A DNA stretch of 5,773 nt from JBMZCV01 sp049613665. Its GTDB lineage: Bacteria > Bacteroidota > Bacteroidia > Chitinophagales > UBA2359. Shown piece after piece: positions 1 to 5,740 of the stretch; position 1 is the first letter of the stretch, and every line of letters begins with the position of its first letter. The position numbers and the translations under genes were made by a program. Under the pieces are notes generated by a model. The model did no database searches, was not told the origin of the DNA, and was given only the letters and a program-made list of their open reading frames with translations. Where the stretch lies: contig JBMZCV010000239.1 in NCBI GenBank assembly GCA_049613665.1, forward strand, positions 1 to 5,773, in the 5' to 3' direction.

Positions 1-65
1 TCCCTTGTCAAAAGGCGTTTTTTTTATTCAACTGAAGATTGTTATAAAAAATGTCCGAATCATTG
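1..65 (+). repeat. Right end of MITE-like repeat, copy 1 (cut by window edge)
   Basis: This is the right-hand part of the element seen more fully near 1570-1745 and 4618-4797. It starts at the conserved TCCCTTG block, runs through a T-tract and an AACTGAA block, and ends in ATGTCCGAATCATTG. The reverse complement of that end, CAATGATTCGGACATTTTTT, is the outer terminal inverted repeat of the family. The left half lies outside the window. It is more diverged from the other two copies than they are from each other. Bases 3-15 can form a small CCTT/AAGG hairpin followed by eight T, a terminator-like feature shared with the copy at 4618-4797. Confidence 0.75.
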
Positions 66-232
66 ATTTCTAATGTCTTGTAAATTTAAAGAAACTTGCT
101 TTGCAACGTAGTAGTATTGCTTTTGTAAGCTATTGGTATTTTGACAACTTTGGCTTAAAAATATCTACTCTCAAACGATTGCCATTCTTCTTTTCGGATA
201 GATAACTTTATTTCTTCATTTATATAAAAACA

Positions 233-637
233 ATGATTATGAGAAAAATTATTTTACTTCTTATAGTAGTATTTTTAAGCCTTGATACTTTAAAAGCACA
301 GGTTTCTATGAGTTGTTATCATCGAGAATATTGTAATTATAGCAACTACACACAAAGTTATACCAGATGCGATGGATATGATGAGCCTTCTCTGTTTGTA
401 ATGAATAGCAACGAAACGATGTTTACTCATACTACAGAAAGCATTAAATCGACTTATTATGTTAAGGAGAAGGCTTATGATGAAGACACCGAAATGTTTA
501 TTTATTATGTAACTAGCGATGTCGGTAATGAGTATATTTATTCATTTGACTTGCCTAACAAAGAAATAAAAGCATTAGGAGAGGATAATGATGGTAGTGT
601 TTTTTTGATTAGGTTTTATGTCAAATCTTTTTTCTAA
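233..637 (+). CDS. Small secreted protein of unknown function
   Basis: This encodes 134 residues of a family I do not recognise. Residues 1-22 look like a Sec signal peptide: basic MIMRK, then a hydrophobic ILLLIVVFLSL core and a likely signal peptidase I site at LKA|Q. No lipobox cysteine is present, so the mature protein of about 112 residues is probably periplasmic or exported. It has three cysteines near its N-terminus (about residues 28, 34 and 46) in a Tyr/Asn/Ser-rich stretch. A more regular part follows with alternating polar and hydrophobic residues (STYYVKEKAY, MFIYYVTSDVGNEYIYSF, VFLIRFYVKS), suggesting a small beta-rich domain. Either ATG at 233 or the in-frame one at 239 could start it; the second gives the neater signal peptide. 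There is no Shine-Dalgarno, only an A/T-rich leader, as is usual in Bacteroidota. It is the only plus-strand gene here. A weak promoter match (ATTG at 178, TAACTTTA at 203-210) lies upstream. Confidence 0.7.
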   Translation: MIMRKIILLLIVVFLSLDTLKAQVSMSCYHREYCNYSNYTQSYTRCDGYDEPSLFVMNSNETMFTHTTESIKSTYYVKEKAYDEDTEMFIYYVTSDVGNEYIYSFDLPNKEIKALGEDNDGSVFLIRFYVKSFF

Positions 638-782
638 GTAATTATTCAGATGCTTTTCGGTATTGAAAAACAAGAAAACATTTCGGCTTTACACACACCA
701 ATCTTTTTGTTAAAAACACTTGACAACTTAAATGCAAGACTAAATCAAGCTTTTTTACGAAGTTTTATTGCTGATACTCAAA

Positions 783-846
783 AAGCTATATTATTTTTAT
801 ACTGCTCAACATTTTGCTGTTAGGTAGTATAAAAATAACATAGCTT
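783..846 (-). terminator. Long 21-bp hairpin, possible terminator of the DinB-like gene
   Basis: The arms 783-803 and 826-846 are 21 bp each and complementary at all but one position, around a 22-nt loop that contains a smaller AACA/TGTT stem. The single non-Watson-Crick position (A790 opposite C839) becomes a G-U pair in RNA from the minus strand but stays A-C in plus-strand RNA. The minus transcript also runs into five U (784-780) at the base of the stem. Both facts favour a job on the minus strand, 72 nt past the stop of the DinB-like gene. The stem is AT-rich and longer than most terminators, so a palindromic repeat remnant is an alternative. Confidence 0.5.
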
Positions 847-917
847 CATAAACCCTTTTTCAACACACATTTCCAAATGTATCATTTCAAAGGAAATACT
901 ATTATTTTAGTCCATAT

Positions 918-1436
918 TTACGAGTTCAAATAACGTTCTTTTAAGACTCTAACGTGGTGTTTTTCGTGTCCTACAATGATATAAGCTACTGCCAATACCG
1001 AAGTAGGCCAGCCACTTGCAGTGCCGCTTCTCTCCCACATTTCTGGCGTAAAGTTTTTAAACAATTGAATACTTGCTTGTCGCACCACCTCATATTCGGC
1101 TATAATCGAAGCTTTAGTTCGCTGTTCGGCATCCGAATATGGCACATAATCATCTTGCTCATAGCCAGCCAAAGGCGTTTTATCATTTCTCGCAATTCGC
1201 AAAGCACGATATGCCATAATTCGTTCTGTATCAATGATATGTATATACAATTCTTTGATGCTCCATTTGCCTTCGGCATAGCGGAAATCCCACTTTTCCT
1301 CCGCTATATCGTTTATAAATGCTAAATTTTCGGTGGTATGCTCTGCCAAAGTTTCCATAATATCATCGCCGATAACTTGATCTATATACTTTGCGTAATA
1401 TTCAGCGTATTCTTTTTCGGAAGGTCGTTTTTTCAT
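918..1436 (-). CDS. DinB family protein (DinB/YfiT-like putative metal enzyme)
   Basis: This encodes 172 residues, the usual size for the DinB/YfiT-like superfamily of four-helix-bundle proteins. It is unrelated to DNA polymerase IV despite the name. The hallmark histidine triad is visible: His66 in YIHIIDTER, and His157 and His161 in GHEKHH. In the family these bind a divalent metal, often Zn or Ni. Other family-typical features are WSIKELYIHIIDTERIMAYRALRIARND (about 58-84), a YEQDDYV loop and the C-terminal VGHEKHHVRVLKERYL helix. Some relatives are thiol-dependent S-transferases (bacillithiol or mycothiol), but the substrate cannot be read here. No signal peptide, so cytoplasmic. The ATG at 1436 is the only sensible start; no Shine-Dalgarno and no convincing TAnnTTTG promoter was found in the 60 bp upstream. 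It stands alone: the receptor gene 3' end lies 380 bp upstream, beyond a terminator and a repeat. Confidence 0.88.
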   Translation of the reverse strand: MKKRPSEKEYAEYYAKYIDQVIGDDIMETLAEHTTENLAFINDIAEEKWDFRYAEGKWSIKELYIHIIDTERIMAYRALRIARNDKTPLAGYEQDDYVPYSDAEQRTKASIIAEYEVVRQASIQLFKNFTPEMWERSGTASGWPTSVLAVAYIIVGHEKHHVRVLKERYLNS

Positions 1437-1520
1437 CGTTTTATTTTTTGTAAATTAAAGACAATAGTTTGGATATTTTATTTTTTTTAAGTGCCAAGCA
1501 CTATTTAATAAACGGTCGAT

Positions 1521-1562
1521 TCGTTGCTAACGCATTGATAATCAGTGTGTTAGCTTCAACGA
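1521..1562 (+). other. Structured hairpin (19 bp, bulged) in gene-free DNA
   Basis: TCGTTG (1521-1526) pairs with CAACGA (1557-1562). After a 3-nt bulge (CTT, 1554-1556), 1527-1539 pairs with 1541-1553 over up to 13 positions, the innermost limited by the tight loop. Two of these pairs are G-U in plus-strand RNA and would be C-A or A-C mismatches in minus-strand RNA. The structure is therefore better preserved as plus-strand RNA, yet no plus-strand gene surrounds it and no U-tract follows, so it is not an ordinary terminator. It lies about 85 bp upstream of the DinB-like start and just left of repeat copy 2. Function unknown. Confidence 0.45.
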
Positions 1563-1569
1563 GAAGTAT

Positions 1570-1745
1570 CATTATTTCTGTCCAACTACTTATCAAAGGT
1601 TTAAACATACTATTTTTTTAGGCTAAGACGGCCAATATTTGCAAATTTAATGGCCTTTTGAACTGAAAAATAGTATGTTTCCCTTGCCAAAAAGTGTTTT
1701 TTGCTTGAAAAGAAAATTCTTTGTAAAAAAATGTCCGAACCATTG
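1570..1745 (+). repeat. MITE-like repeat, copy 2
   Basis: Bases 1590-1691 match 4645-4746 at 97 of 102 positions without gaps, and all five differences are transitions. The inner inverted repeat, AAACATACTATTTTT (1603-1617) and its exact complement (1666-1680), is intact. The right end, ATGTCCGAACCATTG, gives the outer terminal repeat CAATGGTTCGGACAT in reverse complement. The left outer arm is degenerate (about 9 of 14 positions of the copy 3 arm are kept from 1570), so the left boundary is approximate and no clean target-site duplication is seen. The centre (1630-1655) holds a GGCCA/TGGCC dyad around the palindrome ATTTGCAAAT. No coding capacity. It sits between the receptor gene's terminator and the upstream region of the DinB-like gene. 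Confidence 0.8.
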
Positions 1746-1760
1746 AAAGAGATAGTAAAT

Positions 1761-1800
1761 AAAAAAGCCATCTAACACATATCTATGCTAGATGACTTTT
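1761..1800 (-). terminator. Rho-independent terminator of the TonB-dependent receptor gene
   Basis: The arms 1763-1777 and 1786-1800 are 15 bp each with an 8-nt loop, and the structure starts 20 nt after the receptor stop codon. Two positions that mismatch in plus-strand RNA become G-U wobbles in minus-strand RNA, giving an unbroken stem there. The minus transcript ends in six U (1766-1761). Position, strand asymmetry and U-tract all assign it to the receptor gene. It ends just before the right end of repeat copy 2. Confidence 0.8.
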
Positions 1801-1819
1801 GTTTTAAAGAAATATTTTT

Positions 1820-4420
1820 CTACAATTTAATATTCAAATTCATTGAAACCGTAGTTCCATTAAAACCAAATTGATTGACTTCCCAAGGATAACGGAAACG
1901 ACCACCTAAGTCTGTAACAACATCACCTTTCGTATCAATTTCGTCTGGATAAACATTAAACAAGTTGTTTGCCGCTATTCCAAGGCCGATTTTATCCGTA
2001 AAATCATATTTTAGGTTCAAATCTGTAATAATTTTCGCAGCAAAAGTTTGGTCTTTATCTGGGTCAGTGCCATGTTGCCAAGTCACTTCGCCAAAACGAG
2101 TATTATTTAATGTAGCTCTAAAGCCACCTATTTGATAGCTTAAGCCCAATACGATTTTGTCGTTTGGACGAGCCGACAAAATACGAGACTGCTCTTTTCT
2201 ATCAAAAATATCGAAATTTGCAGCAGAAATAGGTGTAGGTGTAGTGATTTCACCGTCTATTTCAGTATTGTTGAAATTAAGACCTAAATTGACGTTCAAC
2301 TTGCTTTTTTCATTGATATTGAAACCATAATTTGCCACAAAGTCAATACCTGAACTGATAGTATTTACAGCATTTGTAAAGAATTTTAAGCTAGTAATAT
2401 TGGCATCATTCAAGATTTGACCAACTAGAATAGTCGTGTCGCTAGATGCAATACTGCTCGAATACACGATTCGATTGTCCACCGCAATTCTGTAATAATC
2501 CAAAGATAAAGTTAAACCGCTGATAGGACGCACCGCAACACCACCTGTGATATTGAAAGCAGTTTCATCTTTTAGTTGAGGCACTTCCAATTTTCTGACA
2601 ATAGGACTTTCGTTGTTGAATGTTCCTTGATTGGAAACCGTACCACCAGAAACTAAAGTTTGCACATTGCTCAAATATATTTGGTGCAAAGATGGAGCTC
2701 TAAAGCCAGTAGAAATAGAAGCACGAACCGTAAGTTTATCTTCTAGCAATTTGTATCTAGTGTTGAATTTCCAGCTAAAGTTTTGGCCAAAATCGCTATA
2801 ACTTTCAAATCTCGCAGCACCGCCAACCAAAAAGTCATCTGTGATGTCGTAAGAAAGGTCAAGAAAAGCACCGACATTATATCGTATCGCATCAATTTCG
2901 TTTTGCGGTTGTAGTCCAGGAAAAGATTGAACACCACTATCATAATAAGAATCTTCCTCGCCAGCATTGGCCACAAAATTTTCTGTTCTAAATTCCGTGC
3001 CTATCAAAAATGTCAAGCCTCCAATTTGGCGACCTAAATCTACATTGGTCACATTGCTTCTAAACTCATAGCCACCTGCATTGAAGTTGGTTTTGCTATC
3101 TGCTCCCAAAGTGGTATTTATGGTGCTTCCAATAGTGTAATCTACCGTATTGCTACCCGAAACATTGCTAATATCAAATTTCCAGCCGTTTGTTTCGCCT
3201 CTAGCACCAAAAGCAATGCTGTTATCCAAAATATCCGTTTCAAAAGTAGGCTGAAAACCTTGATACTCCGTACCTTCTTCATGGAAAATATTGTGAGGGT
3301 CTGGCACCCAATAAGGTGCACGATATAGTGCATAGCTTTGCCCTTTGCGATAGGTTAGGTTTCCAAAGCTATAAAATTCGACATTGTTCACAGGCATAGA
3401 AGCATTAAACATCACACTACCAGAGGTCATGTTTGGCGTTCCCACACGCATTCCCAAAGCAGGATTTGCTTGAATCCACTCATTGCTTCCATCAACACCA
3501 AAAAGGTCATCTTTGCCTGGTTCGCCTGCTCTGTTTGTTTCTTTTTGTTGGCTAAATTCGGTGGTAACATTCATAAAACCTCTTTTGCCCAAATTGAAAC
3601 CTGTGTTCAAGTTATAGCCAGCATTGAAACCATCTCCTTCTGTTGTGATTCCTGAAAAAACATTGACATCAGTATAAGTATTGTCTTTCAAAAATACATT
3701 GATAACACCTGCAATTGCATCAGAACCATATTGAGCCGACGCACCATCACGCAATACTTCAATACGCTCAATAGCAGAAGCTGGAATACTTTTCATATCT
3801 ACGCCAACTTCGCCTTTGCCTGGAGTATCATTGATATATACCAACGAACTTTGGCTTTTGCGTTTGCCATTTACCAACACAAGCGTACGGCTAGGGCCTA
3901 AACCACGCAAATCAGCAGGGTCAAAGTGAGCCGTCGCATCTGACACCGTTTGCTGTGTAGAGTTGAAAGAAGGAACGCTATAATGTAACATTTTGTCGAA
4001 AGAAGGCTGACCTGTTGCCAACAAATCTTCTGCATTGATATTGTCGATTGGCACAGGCGAATCCGTGTTGGTACGTCTAAAAAGCTTGCCTGCCGTAATT
4101 GTTGTACCTGCCAATTCTACTCCCTCAGTCATTTTGACTTCAAAAGCCTCCGTTGTTTTTACTATTTTTTCGGTTGGAGCATATCCAATATAACTAAAAG
4201 TAAGTGTTACGGGTGGCACAGCAACAATTTCAAAATTTCCGTCGAAATCTGTAATCGTACCTCGACTCGTATTTTTAACCGTAATATTTACGCCTATTAA
4301 TGGTTCGCCAGAGTCGGCATCAACAACTGTTCCTTTGATGCTGCTGTCTTGTGCCAAAATGCTTGTGCTAGTAGCAAAATAAAGCAAAAGAGCAAAAAAA
4401 AGTGTAACCTTTGTGTTCAT
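1820..4420 (-). CDS. TonB-dependent outer-membrane receptor, substrate unknown
   Basis: This encodes 866 residues from the ATG at 4420. That start is chosen because it gives a clean signal peptide (MNTKVTLFFALLLYFATSTSILAQ); the frame stays open to an ATG at 4477, which would add 19 unlikely residues. Domains in order: signal peptide (1-24); carboxypeptidase-regulatory-like beta-sandwich (about 27-100: IKGTVVDADSGEPLIGVNI, TDFDGNFEI, SYIGY); a possible TonB-box stretch near 100-112; plug domain (about 120-250) with ADLRGLGPSRTLVLVNGKR and IERIEVLRDGASAQYGSDAI; then a C-terminal 22-strand-type barrel ending VSMNLNIKL. Receptors of this family import scarce ligands such as iron complexes, cobalamin or glycans across the outer membrane using TonB-ExbBD energy. 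The N-terminal domain is typical of Bacteroidota. No SusD-like lipoprotein, TonB, transporter or regulator is adjacent, so the ligand cannot be named and a SusC role in polysaccharide uptake is not supported. The length is normal and no frameshift is seen. Confidence 0.93.
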   Translation of the reverse strand: MNTKVTLFFALLLYFATSTSILAQDSSIKGTVVDADSGEPLIGVNITVKNTSRGTITDFDGNFEIVAVPPVTLTFSYIGYAPTEKIVKTTEAFEVKMTEGVELAGTTITAGKLFRRTNTDSPVPIDNINAEDLLATGQPSFDKMLHYSVPSFNSTQQTVSDATAHFDPADLRGLGPSRTLVLVNGKRKSQSSLVYINDTPGKGEVGVDMKSIPASAIERIEVLRDGASAQYGSDAIAGVINVFLKDNTYTDVNVFSGITTEGDGFNAGYNLNTGFNLGKRGFMNVTTEFSQQKETNRAGEPGKDDLFGVDGSNEWIQANPALGMRVGTPNMTSGSVMFNASMPVNNVEFYSFGNLTYRKGQSYALYRAPYWVPDPHNIFHEEGTEYQGFQPTFETDILDNSIAFGARGETNGWKFDISNVSGSNTVDYTIGSTINTTLGADSKTNFNAGGYEFRSNVTNVDLGRQIGGLTFLIGTEFRTENFVANAGEEDSYYDSGVQSFPGLQPQNEIDAIRYNVGAFLDLSYDITDDFLVGGAARFESYSDFGQNFSWKFNTRYKLLEDKLTVRASISTGFRAPSLHQIYLSNVQTLVSGGTVSNQGTFNNESPIVRKLEVPQLKDETAFNITGGVAVRPISGLTLSLDYYRIAVDNRIVYSSSIASSDTTILVGQILNDANITSLKFFTNAVNTISSGIDFVANYGFNINEKSKLNVNLGLNFNNTEIDGEITTPTPISAANFDIFDRKEQSRILSARPNDKIVLGLSYQIGGFRATLNNTRFGEVTWQHGTDPDKDQTFAAKIITDLNLKYDFTDKIGLGIAANNLFNVYPDEIDTKGDVVTDLGGRFRYPWEVNQFGFNGTTVSMNLNIKL

Positions 4421-4557
4421 ATTTTTATATTTTGATTCAATAATGAAATAAAAGTAAGATTTTTTTTGAATAAACATAAATATTGAAATATGTTTTTATT
4501 TTTGTTATATAATAAAAAAATGGTTTGTTTAATCTATGAAAAAAGTAAATTATAAAC

Positions 4558-4610
4558 AAAAAAACACTACTAAAAAACATGAACAAACATTCATTTTTTT
4601 AACAGTGTTT
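4558..4610 (-). terminator. Palindrome with T-tract, terminator-like on the minus strand
   Basis: AAACACT (4562-4568) pairs with AGTGTTT (4604-4610). Inside a 2x2 mismatch, TAAAAAA (4571-4577) pairs with TTTTTTA (4595-4601). After one bulged C, ATGAA (4579-4583) pairs with TTCAT (4590-4594) around a 6-nt loop. That makes 19 base pairs in 49 nt. On the minus strand the distal arm runs directly into a stretch of seven T ending at 4558, the layout of an intrinsic terminator. It would stop readthrough from rpoD, or attenuate the receptor if transcription starts further upstream. The stem is AT-rich, so strength is uncertain. Confidence 0.4.
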
Positions 4611-4614
4611 CAAA
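4584..4614 (-). promoter_or_regulatory. Candidate Bacteroidota-type promoter for the receptor gene
   Basis: Read on the minus strand, TTTG (4614-4611), a 19-nt spacer and AATGTTTG (4591-4584) fit the Bacteroidota primary-sigma consensus TTTG-N19-21-TAnnTTTG with one mismatch. Transcription would begin near 4577, giving a leader of about 155 nt before the receptor ATG. The -7 box lies in the loop of a 16-bp dyad, ATGAA-N6-TTCAT (4579-4594), which could act as an operator. The same DNA also forms the larger palindrome 4562-4610, so the terminator reading competes with this one. The -33 box is 3 bp from the left end of repeat copy 3 and overlaps its flanking duplication. Confidence 0.3.
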
Positions 4615-4617
4615 AGA
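4612..4617. repeat. Left copy of putative 6-bp target-site duplication (AAAAGA)
   Basis: AAAAGA directly abuts the CAATGG end of repeat copy 3 and is repeated exactly at 4798-4803 after the CCATTG end. A direct repeat immediately outside terminal inverted repeats is the usual trace of transposase-mediated insertion. The sequence is A-rich, so chance identity is not excluded. Confidence 0.55.
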
Positions 4618-4797
4618 CAATGGTTCTGACATTTATACCTTTTTTTATCAAAGGTTTAAACATACTATTTTTTTAGGCTAAGGTGACCAATACTTACAAA
4701 TTTAATGGCCTTTTGAACTGAAAAATAGTATGTTTCCCTTGCCAAAGGGAGTTTTTTTATTAAACTGAAAAGTCTTATAAAAAATATCCAACCATTG
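4618..4797 (+). mobile_element. MITE-like non-autonomous element, copy 3 (most complete, 180 bp)
   Basis: This is the best preserved copy of a three-copy family. The left end CAATGGTTCTGACATTTAT matches the reverse complement of copy 2's right end (CAATGGTTCGGACATTTTT) at 17 of 19 positions, which identifies an outer terminal inverted repeat. Its own right end (ATATCCAACCATTG) is slightly decayed. Inside lies a second, perfect 15-bp inverted repeat at 4658-4672 and 4721-4735. An asymmetric right-hand segment contains CCCTT-GCCA-AAGGG (4736-4749) followed by seven T, which resembles a small plus-strand terminator. On the minus strand TAAATTTG near 4704-4697 matches a -7 box but lacks a TTTG partner. 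No ORF fits, so it would depend on a transposase elsewhere. It lies between the rpoD terminator and the upstream region of the receptor gene. The IS family that could move it is not recognisable to me. Confidence 0.75.
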
Positions 4798-4803
4798 AAA
4801 AGA
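4798..4803. repeat. Right copy of putative 6-bp target-site duplication (AAAAGA)
   Basis: This exact direct repeat of 4612-4617 immediately follows the CCATTG terminus of repeat copy 3. Together the two copies define the element's borders as 4618 and 4797. Confidence 0.55.
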
Positions 4804-4817
4804 AATGGCCTATAACG

Positions 4818-4849
4818 AAAAAATGACATATCTTAAAGATATGTCATTT
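4818..4849 (-). terminator. Rho-independent terminator of rpoD
   Basis: The arms AAATGACATATCTT (4821-4834) and AAGATATGTCATTT (4836-4849) are perfectly complementary around one central base, in practice a stem of about 12 bp with a tight loop. The minus-strand transcript ends in six U (4823-4818). It begins 21 nt after the rpoD stop codon and ends 14 bp before the flanking duplication of repeat copy 3, so the element does not disrupt it. Confidence 0.85.
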
Positions 4850-4870
4850 CTAAAAAATAGATTTAATGTT

Positions 4871-5740
4871 TTACGAACCCAAATAAGAAATCAGCAAGCG
4901 GCTTCTCGAAGTTGTCCGCAATTTATTAATAGCTTTATCTTTAATTTGTCGCACTCTTTCACGAGTAAGTCCAAAGCGTTCACCGATGTCTTCCAACGAC
5001 ATACTATGCTCTATTCCGATACCAAAATACAACTTAATGACATCTTTTTGTCGCTCTGTAAGCGTATCTAACGAGCGTTCTATTTCACGACGCAAAGACT
5101 CCAAATAAGCCAAATGAGAGTCAGTCGTTGGCGTGCCGCTATTAGGCAATACATCGAGCAACGAATTGTCTTCGCCCTCTACGAAAGGAGCATCTACCGA
5201 AACGTGACGTGCCGCAACTCCCAAAGTAGTTTCTACTTCTGAAGTCTCAATTTTCAATACTTTTGCCAATTCTTCTGCCGAAGGCTCACGTTCAAACTCT
5301 TGTTCGAGCTGCGAAAAAGCCTTATTAATTTTGTTGAGCGAACCTACTTTGTTCAAAGGCAAACGCACAATACGAGACTGCTCGGCTAGAGCTTGCAAAA
5401 TAGACTGACGAATCCACCAAACTGCATACGAAATAAATTTAAAACCTCTTGTTTCATCAAAACGTTGAGCAGCTTTAATCAAACCCAGGTTTCCCTCATT
5501 AATCAAATCGCTCAACGATAAGCCTTGATTTTGATATTGTTTTGCTACCGATACCACAAAACGCAAATTAGCCTTAGTGAGTTGTTCCAAAGCATCTTGG
5601 TCGCCTTGCTTGATGCGTTTGGCCAAATCTACCTCCTCTTCGGGCGTAAGCAAATCTACTTTGCCTATTTCTTGTAGATATTTTTCTAATGATTGACTTT
5701 CACGGTTTGTTATGGATTTGGTTATCTTTAGCTGACGCAT
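4871..5740 (-). CDS. rpoD: Primary RNA polymerase sigma factor (sigma-70 family, RpoD/SigA)
   Basis: This encodes 289 residues of the housekeeping sigma factor that directs core RNA polymerase to promoters. Domains in order: region 1.2 (about 14-50, SQSLEKYLQEIGKVDLLTPEEEVDLAKRI); region 2 (about 55-128), including the core-binding and -10 melting segments NLRFVVSVAKQYQ, LSLSDLINEGNLGLIKAAQRFD and GFKFISYAVWWIRQSI; region 3 (about 130-205); and region 4 (about 223-280), with LTERQKDVIKLYFGIG and the -35-binding helix-turn-helix SLEDIGERFGLTRERVRQIKDKAINKLR. The large region 1.1 of proteobacterial RpoD is absent, as is normal for Bacteroidota primary sigma factors of about 285-290 residues, which recognise TTTG/TAnnTTTG promoters. 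The start at 5740 gives the conserved MRQLKITKSITNRE terminus; no Shine-Dalgarno precedes it. All regions look intact. Only 33 bp upstream are in the window, so its promoter is not visible. Confidence 0.96.
   Translation of the reverse strand: MRQLKITKSITNRESQSLEKYLQEIGKVDLLTPEEEVDLAKRIKQGDQDALEQLTKANLRFVVSVAKQYQNQGLSLSDLINEGNLGLIKAAQRFDETRGFKFISYAVWWIRQSILQALAEQSRIVRLPLNKVGSLNKINKAFSQLEQEFEREPSAEELAKVLKIETSEVETTLGVAARHVSVDAPFVEGEDNSLLDVLPNSGTPTTDSHLAYLESLRREIERSLDTLTERQKDVIKLYFGIGIEHSMSLEDIGERFGLTRERVRQIKDKAINKLRTTSRSRLLISYLGS

Noticed and set aside
869..897. ATTTCC/GGAAAT hairpin with an inner AAATG/CATTT stem after the DinB-like stop
   Set aside because: It is short and AT-rich, has an asymmetric bulge and no following U-tract; the 783-846 hairpin is a better terminator candidate.
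954..1325. Plus-strand open frame of 123 codons
   Set aside because: It lies antisense inside the DinB-like gene, whose opposite strand encodes a conserved His-triad protein; the plus-strand translation shows no domain.
1490..1502. AGTGC-CAA-GCACT dyad upstream of the DinB-like gene
   Set aside because: The arms are only 5 bp, there is no downstream T-run on either strand and no clear promoter to regulate; this could easily be chance.
1521..1562. Integron attC recombination site
   Set aside because: It is bulged and palindromic with GCTAAC/GTTAGC, but it lacks the full RYYYAAC/GTTRRRY core boxes at the ends, is only 42 bp, and no integrase or gene cassette is present.
1642..1649. TAAATTTG on the minus strand inside repeat copy 2 as a promoter for the DinB-like gene
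   Set aside because: The -7 box match is exact, but no TTTG lies 17-21 nt upstream and the leader would be about 200 nt; too weak to annotate.
2743..3333. Two minus-strand open frames of 63-77 codons inside the receptor gene
   Set aside because: They are out-of-frame shadows of the receptor barrel, with no conserved motif and no separate start signals.
3470..3655. Plus-strand open frame of 61 codons
   Set aside because: It is antisense to the receptor coding sequence and resembles no protein.
4421..4477. Upstream extension of the receptor by 19 codons
   Set aside because: It would bury the signal peptide behind MFIQKKSYFYFIIESKYKN; the ATG at 4420 gives a standard signal peptide.
1..4803. 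CRISPR array
   Set aside because: The three repeat copies are about 180 bp, widely spaced by genes and internally palindromic; there are no short regular repeat-spacer units and no cas genes.
4805..5071. Plus-strand open frame of 88 codons
   Set aside because: It overlaps the rpoD terminator and is antisense to the conserved sigma region 4 coding sequence.
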